From Flagellimonas sp. CMM7 (GTDB lineage: Bacteria; Bacteroidota; Bacteroidia; Flavobacteriales; Flavobacteriaceae), in NCBI RefSeq assembly GCF_021390195.1, contig NZ_CP090003.1:1786001-1850000 (forward strand): 64,000 bases of DNA, given 5' to 3'. Both the position numbers and the translations under genes were made by a program. Below are positions 32,470-43,385 of this stretch, one piece after another; the stretch's first letter is position 1; every line of letters begins with the position of its first letter. The notes beneath the pieces were generated by a model. That model was given only the letters and a program-made list of their open reading frames with translations, made no database searches and had not been told where the DNA came from.

Positions 32470-33693
32470 TTACAATTGATATATCCAATCCTCCGGATTT
32501 AATCGATTGGAATCTTGATAAAGGTAGAATTTCAATTTTGTTGTACCGTCAAACCGATTGGTATAAATGTCTCCAAGCACTTCCTTTACGCCTACTCTGT
32601 CTCCTTTTTTTACATATACATTGGATAGGTTGTAGTATGTGCTAATGTAATTTCCGTGCTTTATCTGCACTCCTCTGCTACCTCCGGGAACCGTTAAAAT
32701 AGCAATAACTTCGCCTTCAAAAATTGCCCTAGCCTTACTGCCTTGGTCAGTAGCTATAGTAACCCCGTTGTTTCTGTGTTTTATTCCCGGGTAAAGTTTA
32801 TCGCTGTAAACACCATACCCCTGGCTTTTTATTCCTTTTTCCACAGGCCAAATAAGTTTCCCTTTATTTGCGGAAAAGTTGTTGGCAACCAATTTAGCTT
32901 CAGGAGTCAGTACAAATTTCGTTCTACTGGACTTCCCTGCTTTTTTATTGGTGCTTACAATAGCACTTTTTATTAGTCGTTCTATTTCTCTGTCAATTTT
33001 ACGGGCTTCCTTCTGTTTTTCTGCAATTGCCGCTGTGTATTTTGTTTCATTTTGTCGAATACTGCGCAACAAATTCTTTTGGGATTCTATTTCGTTGAAC
33101 AGCTCGTTTTTTACCTTTCTATTTTCAACCAATAACTGTTCTTTGGTCTTTCGTTGCGTTACCAAATCTTGATTTAGGGTAGCAAGCTCATTGGTTTTTA
33201 TAATGATATCTTCACCTTGTTTTTTTCTATGCTTTGCATATTGCTCCATGTACTGAAGTCTCTTAAATGCTTGATAAAAGTTTTCTGAGGACAAGAGAAA
33301 CATTAGCCGATTACTTTGCGCCTTATTCTGATATGATTTTTGAATAAGATTGGCATAATCATTTCTTAGAATTTTAAGATCTTCTCTAAGCTTGCTAATA
33401 CTTCTAATGTTTACGTTTATCTGTCTGTTGAGTAAATTGGATTGTTGGTTGGTAACCCTGATAAGCTCTTGCCTTACATTAATTCTCTTATCCAGAGCTT
33501 CCATTTGATCCAAGACAGTCCCTTTTTCCTTCTTTTCGGCAAAAAGTAATCTATTGATTTCCTTGATTTCTTGCTGCAACCTCTCTCGCTTGGACTCCAA
33601 AGCCTTTTGCTCACTGGTCTGCGCAGTGGCAGAAATTGAAAAGAAAATCGTAAAAACCAGACAGCAAATGCAATATGAAATCTTATCTATCAT
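32470..33693 (-). CDS. envC: EnvC-like murein hydrolase activator (degenerate LytM/M23)
   Basis: 407 aa. A signal peptide (YCICCLVFTIFFSISATAQ) precedes a long coiled coil (about 25-250) and a C-terminal LytM domain. The domain lacks the zinc ligands of active M23 enzymes: the HxxxD motif is HRNNGVTI and the HxH motif is YYNLS. This is the pattern of EnvC, which activates cell-wall amidases at the division septum rather than cutting itself. It sits in a minus-strand unit with the DUF4292 and TPR genes. Confidence 0.85.
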   Translation of the reverse strand: MIDKISYCICCLVFTIFFSISATAQTSEQKALESKRERLQQEIKEINRLLFAEKKEKGTVLDQMEALDKRINVRQELIRVTNQQSNLLNRQINVNIRSISKLREDLKILRNDYANLIQKSYQNKAQSNRLMFLLSSENFYQAFKRLQYMEQYAKHRKKQGEDIIIKTNELATLNQDLVTQRKTKEQLLVENRKVKNELFNEIESQKNLLRSIRQNETKYTAAIAEKQKEARKIDREIERLIKSAIVSTNKKAGKSSRTKFVLTPEAKLVANNFSANKGKLIWPVEKGIKSQGYGVYSDKLYPGIKHRNNGVTIATDQGSKARAIFEGEVIAILTVPGGSRGVQIKHGNYISTYYNLSNVYVKKGDRVGVKEVLGDIYTNRFDGTTKLKFYLYQDSNRLNPEDWIYQL

Positions 33694-33694
33694 A

Positions 33695-34474
33695 TTACTT
33701 TAATATAATTTCATCAAATCCCTTTGGAACCTTATAAGGAAAATTCAAGTTTCTATTCATCTCCAGGTTTTTAAAACTTAAATCGATGATGGTTTTATCC
33801 TGTTCTTCAGCAGCCACAATCTGAATTTCGTTTGGAAATATCTTGCCTGAAATATCCTGATAGGTATATTTTGCCTGCAACTGTCTATCTTCCTCCGGCT
33901 GCGAAATTTCTTGGGAAGAAATCTTAAAGTTTCGAGGCTCTAATTGAAACAATATTTTAAATAGCTCTTTGGCCTTTTTTGGTTTTAATTGATAATCTCC
34001 TTCACTGATTGCAGAAGTATATTTCTCCTTTCTCAAATCAAAAACTGCATTCCCCAGCAACAGATTTTGAACTTTGTCAAAATCAAGCTCCGTGCCTAAG
34101 AGTTCACTTAAGTAACCAAAGTCCCCATCAAAATATTCTCCTTGTAGTTTGTTATAAAAGGAAACTCTTTCTGGAGTTATATGTGCCTTTACTACACCTA
34201 ATGGAGCACTGATCCAAATCACCTTGTTTTTTTCCATTCTAAGGCTCACACTTACTCCTTGGTTTTTTTCCCCATCCGAGTAATCAATTTTTACCCTTCC
34301 ACTCAAGGTTTTAAAATCGACCTGGTTGGCATAATGATTTTCAATAATACGTTTTGTAGAAATTCCTGAATCAACTTCACCCCCAACAACACTCTTTGTG
34401 CTTTTACATGAGCTAATAACTATAGCGCATAAAAACAAAAATGTGAACCGTTTCCTTATTTGCAATAACCGCAT
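33695..34474 (-). CDS. DUF4292 lipoprotein
   Basis: 259 aa. The signal peptide ends CAIVISSC (Cys23), followed by KSTKSVVG. The body (LSGRVKIDYSDGEKNQGVSV; VIWISAPLGVVKAHITPER) is the DUF4292 family, which has a LolA/LolB-like lipid-binding fold in Bacteroidota. A role in lipoprotein transport to the outer membrane is suspected but not shown. It overlaps the TPR gene by one base and is 1 bp from the EnvC-like gene, so all three are co-transcribed. Confidence 0.82.
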   Translation of the reverse strand: MRLLQIRKRFTFLFLCAIVISSCKSTKSVVGGEVDSGISTKRIIENHYANQVDFKTLSGRVKIDYSDGEKNQGVSVSLRMEKNKVIWISAPLGVVKAHITPERVSFYNKLQGEYFDGDFGYLSELLGTELDFDKVQNLLLGNAVFDLRKEKYTSAISEGDYQLKPKKAKELFKILFQLEPRNFKISSQEISQPEEDRQLQAKYTYQDISGKIFPNEIQIVAAEEQDKTIIDLSFKNLEMNRNLNFPYKVPKGFDEIILK

Positions 34475-35361
34475 TACAGACCTGTTTTTATTTTGTTCAA
34501 GTATTCGTTTGCCTTAGAAGCGTTGCCAATAGTTGTATATGCTTTTGATAATTCTGCGTAAATCTTGTTGGCCAAGGGAACATCGTCTAACAGATAATCC
34601 AGAGCGCTTTCTAAAACTTCCACCGCTTTGGTAGATTTTGAAGTTCTATTAAGTGCTGTTCCATATGCATAGTGAAAATATGGCTGAAGTGGATAAGAAT
34701 CCAAAGCTTCTTTAGAAACCTCTTCCATATTCTTGAAATCCCCTTTTACCAAAAGTTCTTCTATTTGCGATTGATATTGAGCTATTGGGCTATCCTCCTT
34801 TTGCAGCTTCTTTTCCGGCTTAACCACAGCAGTTAATTTTTCGTTTATTCGTTGTATGGAATCATTGATTTTTAAAGTTAGATTTGTGGCAAATTTTGAG
34901 TCGCCAAGACCTTCCAAAACCTTTAATGCGTCATTATATTTTCTCTTTTTAAAATAGAAAACAGCAAGGTTCTCCTGCAACTTGTTGTTGGAAAAAGGAA
35001 GTTGTTGCTGAACTGCATCAATGGAAGTTCCTTGTTTTTCCAAAACCCGTAACAAGGTTTCTAAATACCAAAAATCCATTGGTTTTGCATTCAAGGCATC
35101 AATAGCAAATTCCTGAGCCTGAATATATTGCTTATCTAAAAAATAAGCTTTTGCCAATTCATAATCAATGACGCTATTTGAGGAATCCAATTGCTTGCAT
35201 TCTAAAAAAAAGTCAATGGCTCTATCATAGTTTTGAATCCCTTTTTGTTTTAATGCTTCAAAAAAACTTTCTTGAAACTCATCGGTATATTCTTCTAAAA
35301 AAACCTCAGCGCTTTTCTCTTCTTCTTGGGCATATGTCCCAAGAGAAAGCAAGAATATCAT
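34474..35361 (-). CDS. Secreted tetratricopeptide-repeat protein
   Basis: 295 aa. A short signal peptide (MIFLLSLGTYAQ) is followed by helical TPR-type repeats (IQNYDRAIDFFLECKQLDSS; YDLAKAYFLD-like units; YAELSKAYTTIGNASKANEY near the C-terminus). Probably a periplasmic protein-protein adaptor; its partner is unknown. Coupled to the DUF4292 gene, with which it may act in envelope assembly. Confidence 0.8.
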   Translation of the reverse strand: MIFLLSLGTYAQEEEKSAEVFLEEYTDEFQESFFEALKQKGIQNYDRAIDFFLECKQLDSSNSVIDYELAKAYFLDKQYIQAQEFAIDALNAKPMDFWYLETLLRVLEKQGTSIDAVQQQLPFSNNKLQENLAVFYFKKRKYNDALKVLEGLGDSKFATNLTLKINDSIQRINEKLTAVVKPEKKLQKEDSPIAQYQSQIEELLVKGDFKNMEEVSKEALDSYPLQPYFHYAYGTALNRTSKSTKAVEVLESALDYLLDDVPLANKIYAELSKAYTTIGNASKANEYLNKIKTGL

Positions 35362-35431
35362 TATATATGTGCTTACTTGTTTTTCCAGTTTACATAGAAT
35401 TTTACGTTTTATCTAAGCAACTTTTGGATAA

Positions 35432-36448
35432 CTATTCCATAACGGAATAATCCCCAATACTAATGGTCTCAAAATTACCATCAAAAACTACATGGTTGCC
35501 AATCATGGCATTATCCAAATTAGCATTTTTGATGGTGCTTTTACTTTGAATTAAGCTATTTTTAACGGTTGAGTTTTCAATAACCGTATCTGCGCCTACT
35601 GATACATAAGGACCAACTGTAGTATTTTTAAGCATTACATTTTCACCAATAAAACAAGGTTCAATAATATTTGCATTTTCTTTTTGAATAGAATCTGCAA
35701 TCAATCCCTCTCCATCTTTTTCTAAAAAGCCAAGCATTCGTTGATTTGTTTCCACGGTCACATTTTTGTTTCCGCAGTCCATCCACTCATCTACCTTTCC
35801 TGGGACAAACTTCATGCCCTTCTCCATCATTCGTTTTATTCCATCATTAATTTGATACTCTCCACCATTGATAATATCATTGTCCAAAACGTATTGCAAT
35901 TCATTTTTAAGAACACTTACATCCTTAAAATAGTAAATACCAATTACAGCCAGGTCCGAAACAAATTCTTCGGGTTTTTCAACCAACTCCACTATCTCAT
36001 TTTCTTCGCTTAGTTTTACCACTCCGAACGCCTCTGGTTTATCCACTTGTTTCACCCAAATGACACTGTCTGCAGATTTATCCAAATCAAAATCAGCACG
36101 TATTAGTGTATCCGCATAAGCAATAACTGCAGGGCCGCTTAATGAATCCTTTGCACTCATAATAGCGTGTCCAGTCCCTAAGGGTTCATCTTGTCTGTAA
36201 ATTGATCCTTTGGCGCCAAGACTCTCCGCCAATTGCATAAGGCTTTCCACAACATCATCTCCAAAAAAGGCTGGATCACCCAAAATAAAAGCAACTTCTT
36301 CTATCTGCCCTCCCAATACTTTGGCAATATCACTCACCAGACGATGGACAATAGGTTTGCCTGCAACCGGAATTAATGGTTTTGGAACTGTTAATGTATG
36401 TGGTCTTAATCGGGAACCTCTTCCCGCCATGGGTACAATAATTTTCAT
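35432..36448 (-). CDS. Sugar-phosphate nucleotidyltransferase
   Basis: 338 aa. The N-terminal nucleotidyltransferase starts with IIVPMAGRGSRLRPHTLTVP and KPLIPVAGKPIV (nucleotide-binding loop and PKP motif). The C-terminal part is a left-handed beta-helix with isoleucine-patch repeats (IENSTVKNSLIQSKSTIKNA). It makes a nucleotide-sugar (glucose-1-phosphate thymidylyl- or uridylyl-type) for surface polysaccharides. It is grouped with dut and a flippase. Confidence 0.88.
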   Translation of the reverse strand: MKIIVPMAGRGSRLRPHTLTVPKPLIPVAGKPIVHRLVSDIAKVLGGQIEEVAFILGDPAFFGDDVVESLMQLAESLGAKGSIYRQDEPLGTGHAIMSAKDSLSGPAVIAYADTLIRADFDLDKSADSVIWVKQVDKPEAFGVVKLSEENEIVELVEKPEEFVSDLAVIGIYYFKDVSVLKNELQYVLDNDIINGGEYQINDGIKRMMEKGMKFVPGKVDEWMDCGNKNVTVETNQRMLGFLEKDGEGLIADSIQKENANIIEPCFIGENVMLKNTTVGPYVSVGADTVIENSTVKNSLIQSKSTIKNANLDNAMIGNHVVFDGNFETISIGDYSVME

Positions 36449-36482
36449 ATGTTCTCTAATATAACGTAGTTAGTGTTTAGAT

Positions 36483-36917
36483 TTATTGTGTTCCGGTACT
36501 GCCAAAACCTCCAGCGCCCCTATCCGTCTCAGAAAGAGAATCCACCTGTATCCATTCCGCGCGTTCGTGTTTAGCAATAACCATTTGGGCAATACGTTCC
36601 CCGTTTTCAATGGTAAAATCATCTTTAGAAAGATTTACTAGAATAACGCCCACCTCGCCTCTGTAGTCGGCATCAACTGTTCCCGGAGCATTTAGCACGG
36701 TAATCCCTTTTTTTGCTGCAAGGCCACTTCGAGGTCTTACTTGCGCCTCATAACCGACAGGCAATTCTATAAAAATTCCTGTGGGAACGATAGCTCTTTC
36801 GAGTGACTTTAACGTAATGGGTTTGGTAATATTTGCCCTTAGATCCATGCCTGCTGAAGCAAGTGTTTCATAATGGGGCAATTGATGATTTGAGGTATTG
36901 ATTATTTTAATTTTCAC
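36483..36917 (-). CDS. dut: dUTP diphosphatase
   Basis: 144 aa. The trimeric dUTPase motifs are present in order: [41 protein letters not shown] and the C-terminal [10 protein letters not shown]. It removes dUTP and supplies dUMP in the cytoplasm. Its start overlaps the end of the flippase gene by 11 bases. Confidence 0.96.
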   Translation of the reverse strand: MKIKIINTSNHQLPHYETLASAGMDLRANITKPITLKSLERAIVPTGIFIELPVGYEAQVRPRSGLAAKKGITVLNAPGTVDADYRGEVGVILVNLSKDDFTIENGERIAQMVIAKHERAEWIQVDSLSETDRGAGGFGSTGTQ

Positions 36918-38418
36918 GCTGTAGAAATATGGTCTTTAACTTGTCTCCTTCCATTTTGTAAACTAGCATCAAAAATAGCAAAAGTAAGACCCCACCTGCT
37001 ATTAAATTTCGATTAAAAGCATAAAAAGACAAGGCAGAAAACAATATGGAGATGGATAGGTAGAATGTTATTTTGCGCATATTATAGGGAACTGGATAAT
37101 ACTTTCTTCCAAAGTAATAAGAAAGTAACATCATACTTGCGTATGCAGACAAAGTGGCCAATGCCGAAGCCATGTACCCTATTTTTTCAATGAAAGCAAT
37201 GTTTACAATCAAGGTAATCAACGCTCCTATGGAAGAAATATAGGCTCCAAACTTGGTTTGATCCGTAATCTTGTACCAGACGGACAGATTATGATAGATT
37301 CCCAAACATAAACTGCCCAACAATATAATGGGAACTACATCCAATGCTTCCCAATAAGTGGCGTTTCTAATTAAAAGCTTCCCCAATACTTCTATAAAAA
37401 CCACTACGGCAAGCAGTATGATGCTTCCCAATATCACAAAATAATTGGTGATTTGGGCGTATGTCTTTTGGGGTTTTTCAGTTTTGGCATGACTAAAGAA
37501 AAAAGGCTCAACACCCATTCTAAATGCGGTTCCAAACAAGGTCATAAAAAGTGCCAGTTTGTAACATGCACCATACTTGCCCACCTCTGCAGCCGCCGTT
37601 TCGGGCGGCAAAAGCTCAGTTAATAAAATCTTATCCACCACCTCGTTTATGGTGAACGCAATCCCCGCTACCATAATAGGTCCGGAATATTTAAGCATTT
37701 GCTTCCATAGGGAAGAATCAAATTTATAGGAAATTTTGAAGTATGTCGGCAAAAGCAATAACAAGGTAACAGCACTTGCAATAATGTTAGAGATAAATAT
37801 GTACTGGATTTCCCAACCTTCTCTGTATATGGAATTTAAAAACCCTTCATTGGTATCTTGAACGGCTTTTGGCAGAATGAGCAAGAAAAAAACGTTGAAG
37901 CCCAAATTAATGGCAACATTCACCGTTTTTAGGATTGCATATTTCATTGGTTTTTCCTGAGCTCTTAAAAGTGCAAAAGGAATAATGACCAATGCATCTA
38001 AAACCAAGATATAGGTGGTAAACTTAATATAGTCAACATTGATGTTGGTAAAGTCCGCCAAGCTTTCCTTTACTACTAGTGCCAACACTAGAAATAATAG
38101 CGATGATACCAATAAAGAAATTATAGAGGTGGAGATTACGGATTTCTTATCTTCTCTTTTATGGTAAAAGCGGAAAAAAGCAGTTTCCATTCCGTACGCC
38201 AAAAAGACATTGAAAATGGCAATCCAAGCATATATGTTTACATACTGCCCATAGCCAGAGGCATTTTCAAAAACGGAAGTGTACAGCGGGAGCAAAAAGA
38301 AGGAAATGACCCTTGGCAAAACAGTAGCCAAGCCATAAATAAAAGTTTGTTTAAAAAGTCTTTTTAGTGGGTTCAATAGGAATTTGTTCTTTAAGAAAAC
38401 CTCTAACAAGGTGGGCAC
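36907..38418 (-). CDS. Polysaccharide flippase (MATE/Wzx-like)
   Basis: 503 aa with about 12-14 membrane helices, starting near [20 protein letters not shown], the typical N-terminus of the Bacteroidota oligosaccharide flippase family. It would move lipid-linked sugars across the inner membrane. The frame opens with GTG at 38418; a TTG at 38376 (just before PLKRLFKQ) is an alternative start. It is coupled to dut and near the nucleotidyltransferase, consistent with surface polysaccharide work. Confidence 0.85.
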   Translation of the reverse strand: MPTLLEVFLKNKFLLNPLKRLFKQTFIYGLATVLPRVISFFLLPLYTSVFENASGYGQYVNIYAWIAIFNVFLAYGMETAFFRFYHKREDKKSVISTSIISLLVSSLLFLVLALVVKESLADFTNINVDYIKFTTYILVLDALVIIPFALLRAQEKPMKYAILKTVNVAINLGFNVFFLLILPKAVQDTNEGFLNSIYREGWEIQYIFISNIIASAVTLLLLLPTYFKISYKFDSSLWKQMLKYSGPIMVAGIAFTINEVVDKILLTELLPPETAAAEVGKYGACYKLALFMTLFGTAFRMGVEPFFFSHAKTEKPQKTYAQITNYFVILGSIILLAVVVFIEVLGKLLIRNATYWEALDVVPIILLGSLCLGIYHNLSVWYKITDQTKFGAYISSIGALITLIVNIAFIEKIGYMASALATLSAYASMMLLSYYFGRKYYPVPYNMRKITFYLSISILFSALSFYAFNRNLIAGGVLLLLFLMLVYKMEGDKLKTIFLQREN

Positions 38419-38573
38419 AAGTTACGCAAAACCCCTTAGTTATTGGTGTGCAACCTTAACTTGTATTTTTCATTCCTCGTAAATTTATGAATACCCCGCT
38501 TCAAACTAAAACCTGTTCTTCAATCATATTGAAGCAAATAATTAATATCTTTTCAGTGCAAACAATTCAACCA

Positions 38574-40232
38574 ATGAAAACTTTATCAAAACAAATAGCG
38601 GCCATCCTACTTCTTCTAGCATTAGTATCCTGTGTTGAGAAGAAAAAAGAAGCTGGCCCAGTGGTCCACGAAAAACCCAATATCATCTTTATCATGTCAG
38701 ATGATCATGCGTACCAAGCCATAAGCACTTATAGTGATCATTTGATAGAGACCCCAAACATTGATCGCATTGGTAAAGAAGGTATTGTATTTACAAATGC
38801 CTCCGTAACCAATTCTATTTGTGCTCCATCTAGAGCCACTATCTTAACTGGGAAGCATACACACATCAATGGCAAAGTAGATAATCAGATGCCTTTTGAT
38901 ACGACCCAGGTTACCTTTCCTCAAATTTTCCAACAGGCAGGTTATCAAACAGCAATGTTTGGAAAACTCCACTTTGGCAACAACCCCAAAGGTGTGGATG
39001 AATTTATGATTCTACCTGGTCAAGGAAATTATATCAACCCAGATTTTATTACAAAAACTGGGGATACCACTAGAATTGAGGGATATGTGACCGACATCAT
39101 TACGGACCTGACCTTAAACTGGCTGGACAAAAAAAGAGATACTTTAAAGCCCTTTATGTTGATGTATCTCCACAAAGCACCGCATAGACCTTGGTGGCCA
39201 AGACCGGACAAGTTTAAGGAGTTTTTGGGCAAAAAATTTCCAGAGCCCGCTACGCTTTTTGATGATTACAAAAATCGAGGAACAGCAGCTAAAACTGCGG
39301 AAATGAATTTACTGTATGACATGATGTACAGTCACGATAGCAAGATTCGTCCTGAAACTGTAGCCAGAATGAAGCATGTAACCCCAGATGTAAGAGAGTA
39401 TCCTGGGGGATGGGAAAATCCTTATATAAACAGAATAACTGAGGAACAAAAAGCCTTGTATGAGCCTGTTTTAGATGAAATCAATAAAGATTTTGAAGAG
39501 AATTGGCCATCGATGACGGATAAAGAAAAAATGCAATGGAAATACCAGCGATACATGCAGGATTATTTGGCCTGTATTTCTTCTGTGGATGATAATGTAG
39601 GGCGTGTTTTAGAATACTTGGATGATAGCAAATTATCTGATAATACCATGGTGGTCTACACTTCTGACCAAGGTTTTTATTTAGGTGAGCATGGTTGGTT
39701 TGATAAACGCTTTATTTATGATGAATCGTTTAAGACTCCTTTATTGGTTCGCTGGCCAAACAGGATTGAGCCAGGAATAACAAGCGAAGAAATGGTGCAA
39801 AACCTAGACTTTGCACAAACTTTTTTAGAGGCTGCGCAAATTGAAGCTCCTGAGGATATGCAAGGTGAAAGTCTGATGCCTCTTTTAACATCCAATAACG
39901 CCGAATGGACAAGAGATGCAGTGTATTATCATTACTATGAATATCCTGCAGTACATCAGGTAAAAAGGCATTATGGGATAGTGACCATTGATTATAAGTT
40001 AGCTCATTTCTACTACGATGTTGATGAATGGGAGCTTTATGACCGCAAAAAAGACCCACAAGAAATGAACAATGTGTATGATGATCCTGCTTATAAAGAT
40101 GTGGTAACAGAACTCAAGAAAAAACTAGAAGAGCTACGTGTTCAATACAAAGATTCGGATGAATTGAATCAGCAGTATATCGATATTCATCACGCAAATA
40201 GTATTGATTCGCCTTTGAATAAGAAAGGCTAA
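38574..40232 (+). CDS. Lipoprotein sulfatase (formylglycine-dependent)
   Basis: 552 aa from the ATG at 38574, which gives a clean lipoprotein signal peptide (MKTLSKQIAAILLLLALVSC, Cys20). A longer frame from 38487 would bury it. SICAPSRATILTGK holds the Cys-X-Pro-Ser-Arg formylglycine signature (Cys83), and MSDDHA supplies the metal-binding Asp pair. The family removes sulfate from polysaccharides such as algal or glycosaminoglycan substrates, fitting a marine habitat; substrate not identifiable. Divergent from the flippase. Confidence 0.92.
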   Translation: MKTLSKQIAAILLLLALVSCVEKKKEAGPVVHEKPNIIFIMSDDHAYQAISTYSDHLIETPNIDRIGKEGIVFTNASVTNSICAPSRATILTGKHTHINGKVDNQMPFDTTQVTFPQIFQQAGYQTAMFGKLHFGNNPKGVDEFMILPGQGNYINPDFITKTGDTTRIEGYVTDIITDLTLNWLDKKRDTLKPFMLMYLHKAPHRPWWPRPDKFKEFLGKKFPEPATLFDDYKNRGTAAKTAEMNLLYDMMYSHDSKIRPETVARMKHVTPDVREYPGGWENPYINRITEEQKALYEPVLDEINKDFEENWPSMTDKEKMQWKYQRYMQDYLACISSVDDNVGRVLEYLDDSKLSDNTMVVYTSDQGFYLGEHGWFDKRFIYDESFKTPLLVRWPNRIEPGITSEEMVQNLDFAQTFLEAAQIEAPEDMQGESLMPLLTSNNAEWTRDAVYYHYYEYPAVHQVKRHYGIVTIDYKLAHFYYDVDEWELYDRKKDPQEMNNVYDDPAYKDVVTELKKKLEELRVQYKDSDELNQQYIDIHHANSIDSPLNKKG

Positions 40233-40267
40233 TATAGTTATCGACTACGCTCGAACTCACTAAAAGC

Positions 40268-40298
40268 AAAAAAGCCACTTCCAAAGAAGTGGCTTTTT
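40268..40298. terminator. Bidirectional terminator between sulfatase and atpG
   Basis: AAAAAGCCACTT and AAGTGGCTTTTT form a 12-bp stem with a 6-nt loop and A/T tracts on both sides. It serves the convergent sulfatase and atpG genes. Confidence 0.9.
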
Positions 40299-40317
40299 AT
40301 AAATATCTATATCAAGC

Positions 40318-41178
40318 TTAATTGTTCAATGCCTCGGCACCACCAACAATCTCCAAAATTTCATTGGTAATGGCAGCTTGTCTTGCTTTGTTATAGGTTA
40401 ATTTTAATTGATCTCTAAGCTCTGTAGCATTGTCTGTTGCTTTGTGCATCGCTGTCATACGCGCTCCATGCTCACTGGCAAAAGAATCGCGAACAGCTTT
40501 GTACAATTGTGTCTTTAATGATTTCGGAATCAATTGCTCCACAATCTCAGGCTTGGAAGGCTCAAAAATATAATCCGCAGCACCAGATGTATCTCCTTCA
40601 ACAGGGACAATAGGTAAAAACTGCTCCGACATCACAATTTGAGTAGCAGCATTTTTGAACTTATTGTAAACCAATTCTATTCTATCGTAATTGCCTTCGG
40701 TAAAATGATTCATCAAATCTTGGGCAATTACAGCTACATTATCAAAGGTTAAATCATCATAAACTTGACTGTGATTGGCAATTACATTGCCCTTCTTCCC
40801 AAGGATATCATTTCCTTTTTTTCCAATAGCTAAAAAATCGACCTGCTTTCCTGCATAAGTATCCTCAATCAAAGCAACGGATTGTTTAATAATGTTGGTG
40901 TTGAAAGCACCACATAATCCACGGTTAGAGGTAATGGCTACAACTAATACTTTATTAACCGCTCTATTATCGGCAAACTTGCTTCCTGTGTCACCATCTA
41001 AACTTGCACTAAGATTTTGCAATAACTCAGTAAGCTTATTTGCATAAGGACGCATTGCGGTAATAGCATCTTGGGCTTTTTTCAACTTGGCAGCAGAAAC
41101 CATTTTCATGGCACTGGTAATCTGCATGGTCGATGATACCGTAACTATCCTATTTCTTATTTCTTTTAGATTCGCCAT
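40318..41178 (-). CDS. atpG: ATP synthase F1 gamma subunit
   Basis: 286 aa. The N-terminal helix NLKEIRNRIVTVSSTMQITS and C-terminal ELRDQLKLTYNKARQAAITN form the central stalk coiled coil. It is the last gene of the atp unit here; the beta and epsilon genes are absent from this locus, as usual in Flavobacteriia. A palindromic repeat separates it from atpA. Confidence 0.97.
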   Translation of the reverse strand: MANLKEIRNRIVTVSSTMQITSAMKMVSAAKLKKAQDAITAMRPYANKLTELLQNLSASLDGDTGSKFADNRAVNKVLVVAITSNRGLCGAFNTNIIKQSVALIEDTYAGKQVDFLAIGKKGNDILGKKGNVIANHSQVYDDLTFDNVAVIAQDLMNHFTEGNYDRIELVYNKFKNAATQIVMSEQFLPIVPVEGDTSGAADYIFEPSKPEIVEQLIPKSLKTQLYKAVRDSFASEHGARMTAMHKATDNATELRDQLKLTYNKARQAAITNEILEIVGGAEALNN

Positions 41179-41189
41179 TATATTTTTTT

Positions 41190-41250
41190 GTCATTCCGCA
41201 CTTGATGCGGAATCTATTTAGTTATGGATTCCTGCTTTCGCAGGAATGAC
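41190..41250. repeat. Cruciform REP-like palindrome between atpG and atpA
   Basis: The outer arms GTCATTCC and GGAATGAC enclose two hairpins (ATTCCGCA..TGCGGAAT and ATTCCTGC..GCAGGAAT) in 61 bp. Such elements are dispersed in many Bacteroidota genomes. Here it lies inside an operon, where it may affect mRNA stability. Confidence 0.7.
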
Positions 41251-41256
41251 AATCGT

Positions 41257-42837
41257 TTACCCTCTATACTTTCCTGAAAGGTCTTTACAAACAGCAGTTA
41301 ATGTATCTGTTACCTCATCTGTCAATTTTCCAGCCTTTAAGGTATCTAATACATCCCTGTGTTTGGCATTCATAAACTCAATGAAATCTGTTTCAAATTC
41401 TTTTATCTTATCAACAGGAACATCTCTCAAAAGGTTTTTAGAACCTGCAAAGATAATGGCAACCTGATCTTCAACTGTAAAAGGATCGTTTTGCGCTTGT
41501 TTCAAAATCTCAACGTTTCTACGTCCTTTTTCAATTACGTTCAATGTAGCCGCATCCAAATCAGAGCCAAACTTTGCAAAAGCTTCAAGTTCACGGAACT
41601 GAGCTTGATCCAGCTTCAATGTACCCGCTACTTTTTTCATCGCTTTGATCTGAGCATTACCTCCAACACGAGATACCGAGATACCCACGTTAATTGCAGG
41701 TCTTACCCCTTGGTTGAATAAATCTTGCTCTAAGAATATTTGACCATCTGTAATAGAAATTACGTTGGTTGGTATATATGCTGATACATCACCCGCCTGT
41801 GTTTCAATAATAGGTAGTGCTGTTAAAGAACCGCCACCTTTTACCATAGGCTTCAAGGTATCTGGAAGGTCATTCATATCCTTTGCAATAGTGTCATCAT
41901 TGATCACTTTTGCCGAACGTTCCAATAGTCTTGAGTGAAGGTAGAATACATCCCCAGGATATGCTTCACGTCCCGGTGGTCTTCTTAACAAAAGAGAAAC
42001 CTCACGATAAGCAACCGCTTGTTTTGATAAATCATCATAGATAATCAAAGCTGGTCTACCCGTGTCTCTAAAGTATTCTCCAATAGCAGCACCTGCAAAT
42101 GGAGCATACACCTGCATTGGAGCAGGATCAGATGCGTTAGCCGCAACTATAGTAGTATAGGCCAAAGCACCTTTATCTTCTAGAACCTGGGCAATAGCTG
42201 CAACAGTAGAAGCTTTTTGTCCTATGGCCACATAGATACAATATACAGGCTCACCTGCATCGTAAAATTCCTTTTGATTCAAAATGGTGTCAATACAAAC
42301 CGTAGTCTTACCTGTTTGACGGTCACCAATTACCAACTCACGCTGACCTCTACCTACAGGAATCATAGCATCAATTGCTTTGATTCCGGTTTGTAATGGT
42401 TCGGTTACCGGCTCACGGAAGATAACCCCAGGTGCTTTACGCTCCAATGGCATTTCAAAAGTTTCGCCTGAGATAGGACCTTTACCATCGATAGGAACAC
42501 CTAAAGTATTTACCACACGACCAACAATGCCTTCACCAACATTAACAGAAGCAATCGTCTGTGTTCTTTTTACAACGGAACCTTCTTTCACATCACGTGA
42601 AGGGCTCAATAGTACAACACCAACGTTATCTTCTTCCAAGTTCAAAACGATACCTTTCAGTCCGCCTTCAAACTCAACTAATTCTCCGTATTGTACATTG
42701 GATAAACCGTATACACGTGCGATACCATCACCTACTTGCAATACTGTACCTACTTCATCCAAAGAAGCGGTAGCTTCGAATCCTGATAATTGTTTCTTTA
42801 AAATTGCTGATACTTCAGCGGCTTTTACTCCTGCCAT
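41257..42837 (-). CDS. atpA: ATP synthase F1 alpha subunit
   Basis: 526 aa. The P-loop GDRQTGKTT and the [20 protein letters not shown] segment are characteristic, and the length fits. It is the regulatory nucleotide-binding subunit of the F1 head. The gene lies 2 bp after atpH. Confidence 0.98.
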   Translation of the reverse strand: MAGVKAAEVSAILKKQLSGFEATASLDEVGTVLQVGDGIARVYGLSNVQYGELVEFEGGLKGIVLNLEEDNVGVVLLSPSRDVKEGSVVKRTQTIASVNVGEGIVGRVVNTLGVPIDGKGPISGETFEMPLERKAPGVIFREPVTEPLQTGIKAIDAMIPVGRGQRELVIGDRQTGKTTVCIDTILNQKEFYDAGEPVYCIYVAIGQKASTVAAIAQVLEDKGALAYTTIVAANASDPAPMQVYAPFAGAAIGEYFRDTGRPALIIYDDLSKQAVAYREVSLLLRRPPGREAYPGDVFYLHSRLLERSAKVINDDTIAKDMNDLPDTLKPMVKGGGSLTALPIIETQAGDVSAYIPTNVISITDGQIFLEQDLFNQGVRPAINVGISVSRVGGNAQIKAMKKVAGTLKLDQAQFRELEAFAKFGSDLDAATLNVIEKGRRNVEILKQAQNDPFTVEDQVAIIFAGSKNLLRDVPVDKIKEFETDFIEFMNAKHRDVLDTLKAGKLTDEVTDTLTAVCKDLSGKYRG

Positions 42838-42839
42838 TT

Positions 42840-43379
42840 TTATAGACTATTTGTAAATTCTCTTTTTAATCCGTTCAATTTGTTTGTTACGCTGGCATCA
42901 TATTGTAAATCCCCAACACGCAACACAAATCCTCCTATGATGCTTTCGTCAACTTTGTTTTCTATAGTGACCTCGTTTTTGGTCATTTTAGCAACCTCGG
43001 CCAATATTTTCTTTTCCAGCTCTCCTGTTAAAGGAACTGCTGTGGTAACATAGGCAATATCCTCTCCCTTTAATTGCTCATGGAGAATAATGTATTTTAA
43101 TGCCACTTCTTGTAGCAATGCAATCCTCTTGTTGTCTGTTAAAGTACTAATAAGCCCTTTGGTAATTTCTTGGGAACCCTTGAAGATTTCATGTAACGAA
43201 TTCTTTTTTGCCTCACCTTTAACCACTGGGCTTTCCAAAAGATTTTGAAGCTCCACGTTTTCTGCGATTACAGCTGCTATTTCTCGCATATCTTTTTCAA
43301 CGGCATCTGCCGCTTTCTTTTCGATAGCGAAATCTAAGGTTGCTTTTGCGTAGCGTATGGCTGCTCTACTCTCGTTCAT
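42840..43379 (-). CDS. atpH: ATP synthase F1 delta subunit
   Basis: 179 aa. The N-terminal helical domain ([20 protein letters not shown]) and the C-terminal [20 protein letters not shown] are typical of delta/OSCP, which links F1 to the peripheral stalk. It lies between atpF and atpA with gaps of 6 and 2 bp. Confidence 0.95.
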   Translation of the reverse strand: MNESRAAIRYAKATLDFAIEKKAADAVEKDMREIAAVIAENVELQNLLESPVVKGEAKKNSLHEIFKGSQEITKGLISTLTDNKRIALLQEVALKYIILHEQLKGEDIAYVTTAVPLTGELEKKILAEVAKMTKNEVTIENKVDESIIGGFVLRVGDLQYDASVTNKLNGLKREFTNSL

Positions 43380-43385
43380 GCTTAT

